Part shown: one piece after another, positions 7,987 to 14,811 of the stretch
Layout of the letters: each line of letters begins with the position of its first letter
How positions within the stretch are numbered: the stretch's first letter is position 1
Assembly (NCBI GenBank): GCA_018672815.1
Contig: JABHDX010000125.1
Location: forward strand, 1 to 15,305
From: Gammaproteobacteria bacterium
GTDB lineage: Bacteria > Pseudomonadota > Gammaproteobacteria > UBA11654
Direction of reading: 5' to 3'
Length of the DNA: 15,305 nucleotides
Translations under genes and position numbers: made by a program
The notes under the pieces: model-generated
Databases searched by the model: none
What the model saw: the letters and a program-made list of their open reading frames with translations, nothing else
Told to the model about the DNA's origin: nothing

Positions 7987-9114
7987 TCAACCTCTCTTTT
8001 TGATCCAAGGTAATTCAACCAGTTGGGCTTTTAAATCTCCATCAGGAGAGTGAATACAGACACTTTTCCCAATTTCAGCAAATTCTTTTTCTAAGATGAT
8101 ATAGCAGATATTTTTTCCCAATCTTGGAGAATAAACAGCCGACATCATTGCACCTACTTTATTTCCATCAATAGATACTTGGAGATTCTCTTCATTAAAA
8201 AATTCCATTTTTTCACCTGAAATCTCTGCGCCCATCAGTTTTCGTTTCACACCAGTTTCAGAGATCTTTTTCAATGCCTGTTTGCCAATGAAATCATCTT
8301 CTTGATCAAGATCTATCATCCAAGATAAGCCTACTTCATATGGATTATTTTCTCGATGCATATCTGAACCAAAACTTAAAATACCGGCCTCCAATCTAAA
8401 TATCTGATTAGGGGTTCCTGGACTGATAGAGAATTCTTCACCGGCCTCCCATAGTAGCTCCCAAAGCTGATTCCCTTTGGAGCCATCTTCTAGAAAAATC
8501 TCATAACACCTTTCGCGACTGTAGCCCATTCTTGCGATAACCATTGGTATGCCATCATGATCAGTTTTCTTAAATCTATAGAACTCAAGATCCTCGATCC
8601 ATTTACCAAAGACCTTACTCATTAATGCAGTTGATTTAGGGCCTTGAATTTGAAGAGGAGAAACATCGGGTTCAGTGACACTAACATTATAGTTCTTAAC
8701 AGTTGCAATGCCTTGAACCCATAACAGTGCATCACTGTCAGAAAGTGAAAACCAGTAATGATCTTCAGCAATCTTCAGCATTACTGGATCATTAATAAAA
8801 CCACCATCAAAATCAAGTAAAGGTGCATACATTGCTTGGCCAACTGCACATTTTTTGATATCCCTAGGTGTAATATATTGAGCTAATATTGATGCGTCTG
8901 GCCCTTTAATTTCAACTTGTCTCTCACAGCCAACATCCCAAAGTTGAACGCCTTTAAGCAGATTTTCATAATCTTCTTCTGGTCCTTCAAAAACAATAGG
9001 AAGATACATGTGATTGTAAACTGTAAAAGCAGTAGCTCCATATTTCATAGTAGAGTCAAAATATGGTGACTTTCTGACCCTAGGACTGATGACTATTTTT
9101 GATGTTTGATACAT
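7987..9114 (-). CDS. dmdA: DMSP demethylase-like, THF-dependent GcvT-family methyltransferase
   Basis: A 375-residue GcvT-fold protein. DmdA moves a methyl group from dimethylsulfoniopropionate to tetrahydrofolate, giving methylmercaptopropionate and 5-methyl-THF. The sequence tracks SAR11 DmdA as recalled along its length: a SPRVRKSPYF start, TVYNHMYLP (31-39) near the diagnostic YNHMLLP, QLWDVGCERQVEIKGPDA (57-74), a TEPDVSPLQIQGPK block, ARMGYSRERCYEIF (194-207), and RLEAGILSFGSD followed by NNPYEVGL. Generic aminomethyltransferases lack this combination. It is followed at once by a DmdC-like gene, and a BCCT transporter gene diverges from it, both fitting DMSP use. No clear ribosome-binding site precedes the ATG; a weak TATTAT box (9135-9130) lies upstream. 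The known DmdA-like side families act on other methyl donors, so substrate assignment is probable, not proven. Confidence 0.75.
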   Translation of the reverse strand: MYQTSKIVISPRVRKSPYFDSTMKYGATAFTVYNHMYLPIVFEGPEEDYENLLKGVQLWDVGCERQVEIKGPDASILAQYITPRDIKKCAVGQAMYAPLLDFDGGFINDPVMLKIAEDHYWFSLSDSDALLWVQGIATVKNYNVSVTEPDVSPLQIQGPKSTALMSKVFGKWIEDLEFYRFKKTDHDGIPMVIARMGYSRERCYEIFLEDGSKGNQLWELLWEAGEEFSISPGTPNQIFRLEAGILSFGSDMHRENNPYEVGLSWMIDLDQEDDFIGKQALKKISETGVKRKLMGAEISGEKMEFFNEENLQVSIDGNKVGAMMSAVYSPRLGKNICYIILEKEFAEIGKSVCIHSPDGDLKAQLVELPWIKKRG

Positions 9115-9196
9115 AATTTTGAGTTAAACATAATACTGAATAATATCCAACAATGGGAAAATTGAAAGCAAATATTACTCGATTTTTATTAAAAAA

Positions 9197-9224
9197 TTGA
9201 CTTGGACTATTAGATTTTTTTAAC
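9197..9224 (+). promoter_or_regulatory. Candidate promoter for the BCCT-MetF operon
   Basis: TTGACT (9197-9202) matches the -35 in five of six positions; a weaker TTTAAC (9219-9224) follows with a 16-bp spacer. Transcription would begin near 9230, just before the open frame that leads into the transporter gene. The weak -10 keeps confidence low. Confidence 0.3.
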
Positions 9225-9301
9225 TAGACTAACTTCAACTTAATAAATCAAGTAAGAACATCCTAAAAAATAAAGATAACATAGATTGGACAAATTCTAT
9301 A

Positions 9302-10804
9302 TTGACAGTTTTAGTGACACTTTCAATATTAATACCCATGTTCATCGCCCCTATGGCGACTAATGATTTACTAAATAAAGCCTATGAAATAATTGCTAGT
9401 AATTTAGGTGTTGTCTATTTAGCAATGGGACTATTGACGCTCCTTTTCCTCTTATTTCTAGCAAGCAGCAGATATGGGAATATTATATTAGGTCAGAAAG
9501 ATGAAAAACCAGAGTATGCAACATTTGGTTGGGCTTCGATGTTATTTTGCTCTGGTATAGGTGCTTCCTTAGTTCTGTATGGAACGACCGAATGGGTGGA
9601 CTATTATTTGAAACCCCCTTTTGGTGCTGAACCAAGATCGAGCGAAGCAATTGCCTGGGCATCAACTTATGGTATGTTTCATTGGGGAATTATTGGTTGG
9701 GCAATATACTGCTTCCCGGCTGTAGCTGTTGGTTATAGTTATCATGTAAGAAACTCTGGTAGTCTAAAAACAAGCACAGGTTGTGAGTCAATCTTAGGTG
9801 GCAAAAAGAATAGGAAACTAGCTAGATTTATTGATCTAATATATATGATCGCACTTGTAGGTGTTTTAGGTGCTGGGCTAGGCTTAACATCACCCGTGGT
9901 GAGTGCAACTATAACTGAATTCTTTTCAATTGAGCAAAGTCTAACATTAACTGTTTTATGTCTATTAATATGCATAGTTATATATTCCATTAGCCTATAT
10001 TTTGGACTTGAAAATGGAATACAACGCCTCAGTAAATTCTGTGCCTATATGGCCCTCTGTGTATTGGTATATATACTAGTTTTTGGTCCTACTCTTTTCA
10101 TAGTAAAAACTTCTTATGAGAGTTGGGTTTTCATGGCTAAAAATTTCATTACTATGAGCTTTGGACCTCCACCAATAGGTCAATCTGAGTTTTCTAAAGC
10201 ATGGACAATATTTATGTGGGCATGGTTCTTTGGACTTGGACCATTTGTGGGTATTTTTATCGCTAGAATTTCTAGAGGAAGAAGCATACGTGCAATGATA
10301 TTTGGTGCCTTGGGATTTGGGACCATGGGAACTTCCTTATTTTTTATGATCATGGGCAATAATGCTATTTATCTTGAAACTAATGAGATCATGCCAATAA
10401 TAGATATATGGACTAATGAAAGCCCTGCAGTCATGGTCTCTAGAAGTATTTCAGATATGATTTTGGGTAAGTGGATACTTCCCTTCGTGGGTATTTTTTG
10501 TCTTGTCTTTATGGCTACAACTTTTGACTCTGGAGCCTATACACTAGCATCTTCTGCTACCAAGAAAATGAAGCCAGGTGATAATCCAGAAATTTGGAAT
10601 AGAATATTCTGGGCATTTTTTATTGCATTACTTCCATTGGCTCTTCTTATTGGTGCCGCTGATTCACCCGACTTAAAAGGACTTGAAAAATTAAAACCCT
10701 TTCAAACAATTGTGCTTTTAATTTCACCTCCCTTATTATTGTTGTATATAATGATGGCAGTTGGATTGATGAAAAATATTTTTGAAGACACAAAAACTAA
10801 TTAG
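9302..10804 (+). CDS. BCCT-family betaine/choline/DMSP transporter
   Basis: A membrane protein of about 500 residues with roughly 12 hydrophobic spans, of the BCCT family (BetP, CaiT, OpuD). The glycine-rich third helix reads MLFCSGIGASLVLYGTTE (80-97). The aromatic box is present: Trp128, Trp133 and Tyr136 in FHWGIIGWAIY, matching BetP W189/W194/Y197. The PFVGIFIARISRGRSIR block (314-330) is the BCCT signature. In the helix before it, BetP Trp374 and Trp377 are replaced by Phe309 and Leu312, so substrate fit differs. A trimethylammonium or dimethylsulfonium substrate is inferred. The TTG at 9302 is only a minimal start: the frame is open from 9233 with plausible transporter-like codons (IDWTNSI) but no ATG, GTG or TTG, so a rare start codon or a sequence error upstream is possible. 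The MetF-like gene starts eight bases after its stop. Confidence 0.87.
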   Translation: MTVLVTLSILIPMFIAPMATNDLLNKAYEIIASNLGVVYLAMGLLTLLFLLFLASSRYGNIILGQKDEKPEYATFGWASMLFCSGIGASLVLYGTTEWVDYYLKPPFGAEPRSSEAIAWASTYGMFHWGIIGWAIYCFPAVAVGYSYHVRNSGSLKTSTGCESILGGKKNRKLARFIDLIYMIALVGVLGAGLGLTSPVVSATITEFFSIEQSLTLTVLCLLICIVIYSISLYFGLENGIQRLSKFCAYMALCVLVYILVFGPTLFIVKTSYESWVFMAKNFITMSFGPPPIGQSEFSKAWTIFMWAWFFGLGPFVGIFIARISRGRSIRAMIFGALGFGTMGTSLFFMIMGNNAIYLETNEIMPIIDIWTNESPAVMVSRSISDMILGKWILPFVGIFCLVFMATTFDSGAYTLASSATKKMKPGDNPEIWNRIFWAFFIALLPLALLIGAADSPDLKGLEKLKPFQTIVLLISPPLLLLYIMMAVGLMKNIFEDTKTN

Positions 10805-10812
10805 GAACTCTC

Positions 10813-11712
10813 TTGAAAACTTTTGAACAAGCAATTGCTAAGGAAAATTTTGTAATTACAGCTGAAATTTCATCTCCTATTAGTTGCGGCCCTAAGGAGC
10901 TTGAAGATAAAATTGATATACTCAAAGGCACAGTTCACGCAATTAATATAACTGATAATCCAGGTGCTACTGCTCACATGTCAAGCCTTGTTGGTTCAGC
11001 AATTGTTATTGAGAAAGGTATCGATCCTATACTACAAATAACATGCAGAGATCGAAACAGATTAGCAATACAAAGTGATTTAATGGGTGCATCAGCATTA
11101 GGGATCAATAATGTACTCACATTGGGAGGAGATCCAATAAAAAATGGAGACCAACCCGATGCAAAAGCTGTCTTTGATGTAAATTCAAAAACTCTTTTGA
11201 CTATTATGAAAAATATGAATGAAACTGGAGAGACCATGTCTGGAAGAATGCTGTCAACAAAGGGTAGTTTTTTTCCTGGCAGTGCTGCTATTGTTCATGA
11301 TCCAACTAAAGAATGGGATCCAAAAATCCTAAATAGGAAAGCAGAACTAGGAACAAAATTCATACAAACACAATTTTGTTATGACATTGATATTTTGAAA
11401 AACTATATGAAACATATTGTTGATGCTGGCTTAACAGATAAATTGGCTTTTATAATAGGTATAGGCCCCTTTAAGACTGGAAAAACAGCTCAATGGATGA
11501 AAGAAAAATTATTTGGAACCATTATCCCTGATGCAATGATCAGGAGAATGGACCAAGCTAATGATAAGCTGGAAGAAGGTATTATTATATGTGCTGAATT
11601 AATTGATCAACTTCAAGATATTGATGGGGTGTCGGGAGCTCACCTAATGGCTCCTAGAAATTTATCTGGTATAGCTGCTTCTGTGAAAAGAGCTGGGATA
11701 ACTATTTCTTAA
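10813..11712 (+). CDS. Methylenetetrahydrofolate reductase, acetogen-type MetF
   Basis: A 299-residue TIM-barrel protein of the MTHFR family, which interconverts 5,10-methylene-THF and 5-methyl-THF. Landmarks are ITAEISSP (15-22, Glu18), INITDNPGATAHMSS, QITCRDRNRLAIQSDLMGA (75-93), LTLGGDP (103-109, Asp107) and TKFIQTQFCYD (181-191). The CRDRNR-QSDL block is the form I recall from acetogens and other C1-metabolising bacteria, not the E. coli-type FEFFPP enzyme encoded at 14812. The TTG start is supported by AGGA (10803-10806) six bases upstream, overlapping the transporter stop. Co-transcription with the transporter, next to a THF-dependent demethylase, suggests it works in the oxidative direction on methyl-THF formed by methyl-donor breakdown; direction is inference. 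Its stop lies three bases from the end of the convergent oxidoreductase gene. Confidence 0.88.
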   Translation: MKTFEQAIAKENFVITAEISSPISCGPKELEDKIDILKGTVHAINITDNPGATAHMSSLVGSAIVIEKGIDPILQITCRDRNRLAIQSDLMGASALGINNVLTLGGDPIKNGDQPDAKAVFDVNSKTLLTIMKNMNETGETMSGRMLSTKGSFFPGSAAIVHDPTKEWDPKILNRKAELGTKFIQTQFCYDIDILKNYMKHIVDAGLTDKLAFIIGIGPFKTGKTAQWMKEKLFGTIIPDAMIRRMDQANDKLEEGIIICAELIDQLQDIDGVSGAHLMAPRNLSGIAASVKRAGITIS

Positions 11713-11715
11713 GTC

Positions 11716-13041
11716 TTAGCTCTTATTAGCAAAATAATCTTGGCATTGATAATAGAGCATGCCCAAAGCCATTGCCGGACCAGAAAACCATTTGCCTCCT
11801 GGTAGTTGCATATGCTTAACACTGCCTAAAGTATGAATCATATCCCATTCTTGAGTTATACCTGAAGCAATGACTTCTGCTGCCATATGAGTTGGTGCTA
11901 CTCCATGACCGGAATAGCCTTGCGAATAGAAAACATTCTCAGTCAGCTGACCCAATTGAGGGATTCTATTAATGGTGACTGCTACATTGCCACCCCATGC
12001 ATACTCAATTTTCACATCATTCAGATCAGGAAAAACCTTAAGCATTCTTTTTCTTAAATTTTGATCGATATTCTTTGGCTCGTTTCCAGAATAATTCCAC
12101 CGACCCCCAAAAAGCATTCTGTGATCTGATGAAAATCTATAATAATCTAAAATAGTATTAAGATCGCAAACTGCCATATCTTGCGGGATGATCTTCCTTG
12201 CACGATCTTCTGACAATGGTTCAGTAGCAATAATACAACTATTAGCAGGCATGATCATCCTTCTCAGTTTTTTATTCAATTTATCAATATAAGCATTTCC
12301 TGCAAGCACCACATAATCGGCCTCTATTTGGTGTTCACTTGTATGAACCTTAATCTTTTTGCCATAATCAATACTTTCTGCTTTTGTTTGTTCAAATATT
12401 CTTACTCCTAGACTTTCTGCTGCTTTTGCTTCTCCCAAGACTAGATTGAGTGGGTGGAGGTGTCCACTGCCTGAATCAATTAATCCAGCAATATAATTTG
12501 GAGATTTCACATAGCTTTGAATATCTTTCTTATCCACAAAAGTTAAATGATGTCCATACCCTCTTTTTTCCCATTCTGTTTTTCTGTTAATTATTTCTTC
12601 CATCTGTATTCGATTCAAAGCCACCTCAATAAAACCATCTTTTAGATCACATTGAATATCAAATTCTTGAATTCTATTTCTAACTAAATCTGTAGATTTA
12701 GCACCCAATTCCCAAACTGATTGAGCTATATCTTCCCCCATCTCTTTTTCGATTTTATCACTGAATGTAAAACCAGATATTAATTGTCCTCCATTTCTTC
12801 CACTCGCTCCCCAACCCACTTTGGCAGTCTCAATCACAATAACTTCGTAGCCTTTCTTAGCTAAATTTATAGCTGTATTGATACCTGTAAACCCACCCCC
12901 AATAATGCAAACTTGAGTTCTCAAGCTTTCCTGAAGCACTCTGAAAGATAGGCTCTGATTAGTAGTTGCCGCATAATATGAGTCAACGTGATCAAAATTT
13001 TGATAATGATTCTTATTCATTGAGTTATCTAAAAAGTTCAT
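11716..13041 (-). CDS. PuuB/OrdL-like FAD-dependent amine oxidoreductase
   Basis: A 441-residue D-amino-acid-oxidase-fold flavoprotein. It follows E. coli PuuB (gamma-glutamylputrescine oxidoreductase) closely: SYYAAT near the N-terminus (21-26), the FAD dinucleotide loop CIIGGGFTGINTA (45-57), GWGASGRNGGQL (76-87), SGSGHLHPLNLVLGEA, LDYYRFSSDHRMLFGG and QGYSGHGVAPTH (374-385). Such enzymes oxidise secondary amines with release of an aldehyde or N-demethylation product. Other puu genes are absent here and the gene diverges from an MttB-family gene, so a methylated amine such as sarcosine or dimethylglycine may be the substrate; this is inference. Two starts are possible: ATG 13041 (given) and ATG 13020. 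Neither has a ribosome-binding site, and a promoter inside the adjacent palindrome would leave the first almost leaderless and the second with a 23-base leader. Confidence 0.85.
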   Translation of the reverse strand: MNFLDNSMNKNHYQNFDHVDSYYAATTNQSLSFRVLQESLRTQVCIIGGGFTGINTAINLAKKGYEVIVIETAKVGWGASGRNGGQLISGFTFSDKIEKEMGEDIAQSVWELGAKSTDLVRNRIQEFDIQCDLKDGFIEVALNRIQMEEIINRKTEWEKRGYGHHLTFVDKKDIQSYVKSPNYIAGLIDSGSGHLHPLNLVLGEAKAAESLGVRIFEQTKAESIDYGKKIKVHTSEHQIEADYVVLAGNAYIDKLNKKLRRMIMPANSCIIATEPLSEDRARKIIPQDMAVCDLNTILDYYRFSSDHRMLFGGRWNYSGNEPKNIDQNLRKRMLKVFPDLNDVKIEYAWGGNVAVTINRIPQLGQLTENVFYSQGYSGHGVAPTHMAAEVIASGITQEWDMIHTLGSVKHMQLPGGKWFSGPAMALGMLYYQCQDYFANKS

Positions 13042-13065
13042 ACATTATTATTATAAGCTTATAAT
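13037..13065 (+). promoter_or_regulatory. Candidate sigma70 promoter for the MttB-like gene
   Basis: TTCATA (13037-13042, four of six) and a perfect TATAAT (13060-13065) are separated by 17 bp. Transcription would start near 13072, giving a leader of about 23 bases that contains AGGA (13085-13088) six bases before the ATG at 13095. Confidence 0.5.
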
Positions 13066-13068
13066 AAT
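13047..13068. promoter_or_regulatory. 22-bp perfect palindrome between divergent genes
   Basis: The half-site ATTATTATAAG and its exact reverse complement meet at an AAGCTT centre (13055-13060). The palindrome fills most of the 53-bp gap between the PuuB-like and MttB-like genes. It carries a TATAAT box in each direction (13060-13065 plus strand; 13055-13050 minus strand), so a dimeric regulator bound here would block or control both promoters. It may simply be an A+T-rich symmetric promoter pair. Confidence 0.6.
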
Positions 13069-13094
13069 CAATATAAGTCAAATCAGGAAAGTAA

Positions 13095-14633
13095 ATGTCT
13101 CGTAGAAGTACAAAAAGAAGTAAAAACATAGCTGCTGAAGTTGTAAAACCAGTTGTAGAGAAAGGTATGTTAGGTGGAAAATATAAACCATTATCAGATC
13201 ATGATATAGAACAAATTCATCAAACAACTCTAGATGTTTTAGAAAACATAGGAATGGGAAACCCCTTACCTCAACTTAAAGAAGCTGCATTAAAAAAGGG
13301 GTGTATATTTACAGATCAAGGAAGACTTCTTTTTCCTCGTTCATTGGTTGAAGATGTCATAGCAAGAGCTGGTAGAGATTTTATTTTTTATGGCCGAGAT
13401 TCTAAACATGATATGGAAATGTCGGATAAAAAAGTTCATATTTATGGAGGTGGAGAAGCAGTAACTGTTCTAGATTTGGGAGCTAAAAAATATAGGCCTT
13501 CAACCATTAATGATGTTTACGATATTGCCAGATTAGTAGATTACCTTGATAACATTCATAGCTACTCAAGATTGGTTGTAGCAACTGAATTCACAGACTT
13601 GTTAAAAACAGATATCAATACTGCTTATGCAAGTGTCCAAGGCACCTCAAAACATACAGCCCTTACATTTGCAGATGCTAGCCATGTAGAACCAACAATT
13701 GAGATGCTGGATATTATTGCTGGTGGTAATGGTAATTTTCTCAAGAGGCCTTTTTGTCATGGAGGTGGTTGCACAGTAGTATCTCCACTTAGATATGGAA
13801 CTGATAACTGCGAAGTTGCTATTGAATCCATCAAATTTAACGCACCAGTTTGGGTTGTCATTGCTCCTCAATCAGGCGCAACATCTCCGGCTGCTCTAGC
13901 AGGCTCGTTAGTGCAAGTTTTAGCTGAGACGCTAGCAAGCCTTATGCTTATTGATCTAATAAAACCTGGCCATCCAGTAATTTTTGGGCCTTGGCCTTTT
14001 GTGACTGATCTAAGAACAGGATCCTTCTCAGGCGGAAGTGGAGAAGAAGCTTTAATGGCTGCAGCAGCAGCACAAATCACTAACCATTATGGCTTAGTAA
14101 GCTCAGTTGGAGCTGGCATGACAGATTCCAAAAGTCCTGATGCACAAGCAGGATATGAAAAAGGAATTACTATTGCTATGGCAGCACTCGCAGGCTGTAA
14201 TAATGTTTCGGAATCTTCAGGAATGATGGCGAGCTTAATGGGAGTCTCCTATGAATCGTTAGTCATAGATAATGACATGATCGGGATGATTCTGAGAGCA
14301 GTGAGAGGAATTGAAGTCAATGAAGAAACATTATCCTATCAAGAAATTAAGAACACAGTAGAGGGAGAAGGTCATTTTCTAAGAGACCCTCAAACTCTTT
14401 CATTAATGAAAACAGAATACCTGTACCCAGAATTAGCAGATAGAAGTACACAAGATGTATGGGAATCAGAAGGTTCTCCAGATATGAGGGAACGAGCTGA
14501 AAAAAGAGCTAGAAAAATTCTCAATTCACATTATCCAGTCTATATAGATAGCAAAATTGATAAAAAAATAAGAGCCAGTTTTCCAATTGAGATTCCTGAG
14601 AACATTATAAAACCAAAAAATAATCGTTTTTAA
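13095..14633 (+). CDS. MttB-family methyltransferase without pyrrolysine
   Basis: A 512-residue member of the trimethylamine methyltransferase (MttB) family. Archaeal MttB reads through an in-frame UAG as pyrrolysine; this gene is open to a TAA without any internal UAG, so it belongs to the non-pyrrolysine branch, in which one Desulfitobacterium member (MtgB) is a glycine betaine:corrinoid methyltransferase. Visible segments include LSDHDIEQIHQTTLDVLENIGM (33-54), the Gly-rich IYGGGEAVTVLDLG (116-129), PFCHGGGCTVVSPLRYG and GSFSGGSGEEALMAAAAAQ. The N-terminus is basic (SRRSTKRSK) with no signal peptide. AGGA at 13085-13088 supports the ATG. No corrinoid protein or activase gene is in the window. 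A betaine or other quaternary amine is the likely methyl donor, with methyl groups passing to THF via a corrinoid protein encoded elsewhere. The exact substrate cannot be read from sequence. Confidence 0.88.
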   Translation: MSRRSTKRSKNIAAEVVKPVVEKGMLGGKYKPLSDHDIEQIHQTTLDVLENIGMGNPLPQLKEAALKKGCIFTDQGRLLFPRSLVEDVIARAGRDFIFYGRDSKHDMEMSDKKVHIYGGGEAVTVLDLGAKKYRPSTINDVYDIARLVDYLDNIHSYSRLVVATEFTDLLKTDINTAYASVQGTSKHTALTFADASHVEPTIEMLDIIAGGNGNFLKRPFCHGGGCTVVSPLRYGTDNCEVAIESIKFNAPVWVVIAPQSGATSPAALAGSLVQVLAETLASLMLIDLIKPGHPVIFGPWPFVTDLRTGSFSGGSGEEALMAAAAAQITNHYGLVSSVGAGMTDSKSPDAQAGYEKGITIAMAALAGCNNVSESSGMMASLMGVSYESLVIDNDMIGMILRAVRGIEVNEETLSYQEIKNTVEGEGHFLRDPQTLSLMKTEYLYPELADRSTQDVWESEGSPDMRERAEKRARKILNSHYPVYIDSKIDKKIRASFPIEIPENIIKPKNNRF

Positions 14634-14667
14634 AAAAAATAGAGATTCATTTAATATATGGATCCTT

Positions 14668-14697
14668 TTTACAAAATTTAATTTTTTCAATTATAAT
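14668..14697 (+). promoter_or_regulatory. Sigma70 promoter of riboswitch-metF transcript
   Basis: TTTACA (14668-14673, five of six) and a perfect TATAAT (14692-14697) are separated by 18 bp. Predicted transcription start is 14703-14705, exactly where the first helix of the downstream aptamer begins. This mutual fit raises confidence in both elements. Confidence 0.7.
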
Positions 14698-14701
14698 ATG
14701 A

Positions 14702-14754
14702 ATGGCACTGATTTGTACCAGCTTGCAAGTGCTTAAAATAATGCTAAAAGGGTT
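14702..14754 (+). promoter_or_regulatory. SAM-II-type S-adenosylmethionine riboswitch aptamer
   Basis: The segment follows the SAM-II core as I recall it: a closing helix GCACT (14705-14709) with AGTGC (14728-14732); the conserved CTGATTT; ACC, then TTGCAAG; and GCTAAAAGGG (14743-14752). The pseudoknot can form as ACC (14717-14719) with GGT (14751-14753) and AGC (14720-14722) with GCT (14743-14745), leaving the AAAA that faces SAM. The related SAM-V class shares parts of this core, but CTGATTT and GCTAAAAGGG fit SAM-II better. It lies between a good promoter and metF, a methionine-biosynthesis gene, which is the expected context. Expected action: high SAM reduces MetF production. Confidence 0.87.
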
Positions 14755-14798
14755 AAATAATAGTTATATTTTTCAACCTATTTTATATATAAAGGTGG
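14750..14798 (+). promoter_or_regulatory. Putative expression platform of the SAM riboswitch
   Basis: GGGTT (14750-14754) can pair with AACC(T) (14775-14779), while ACCT (14776-14779) can instead pair with AGGT (14793-14796) inside the AAGGTGG ribosome-binding site. When SAM locks GGT in the pseudoknot, ACCT is free to mask the ribosome-binding site; without SAM, GGGTT holds AACC and leaves the site open. The pairings are seen in the sequence; the switching order is inference. The ribosome-binding site lies 13 bases before the ATG, somewhat far. Confidence 0.45.
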
Positions 14799-14811
14799 CA
14801 ATATAACTAAA

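Noticed and set aside
7986..8018. Longer dmdC reading from TTG 8018, overlapping dmdA by 32 bases
   Set aside because: GTG 7985 has GAGAGG five bases upstream and gives a family-like N-terminus; the TTG has no such support.
13095..14633. Pyrrolysine-type MttB
   Set aside because: The frame has no internal TAG codon and ends in TAA, so pyrrolysine is not used.
14618..14642. A-run/T-run at the end of the MttB-like gene as a terminator
   Set aside because: The possible stem contains only A-T pairs around the stop codon and has no G+C-rich hairpin.
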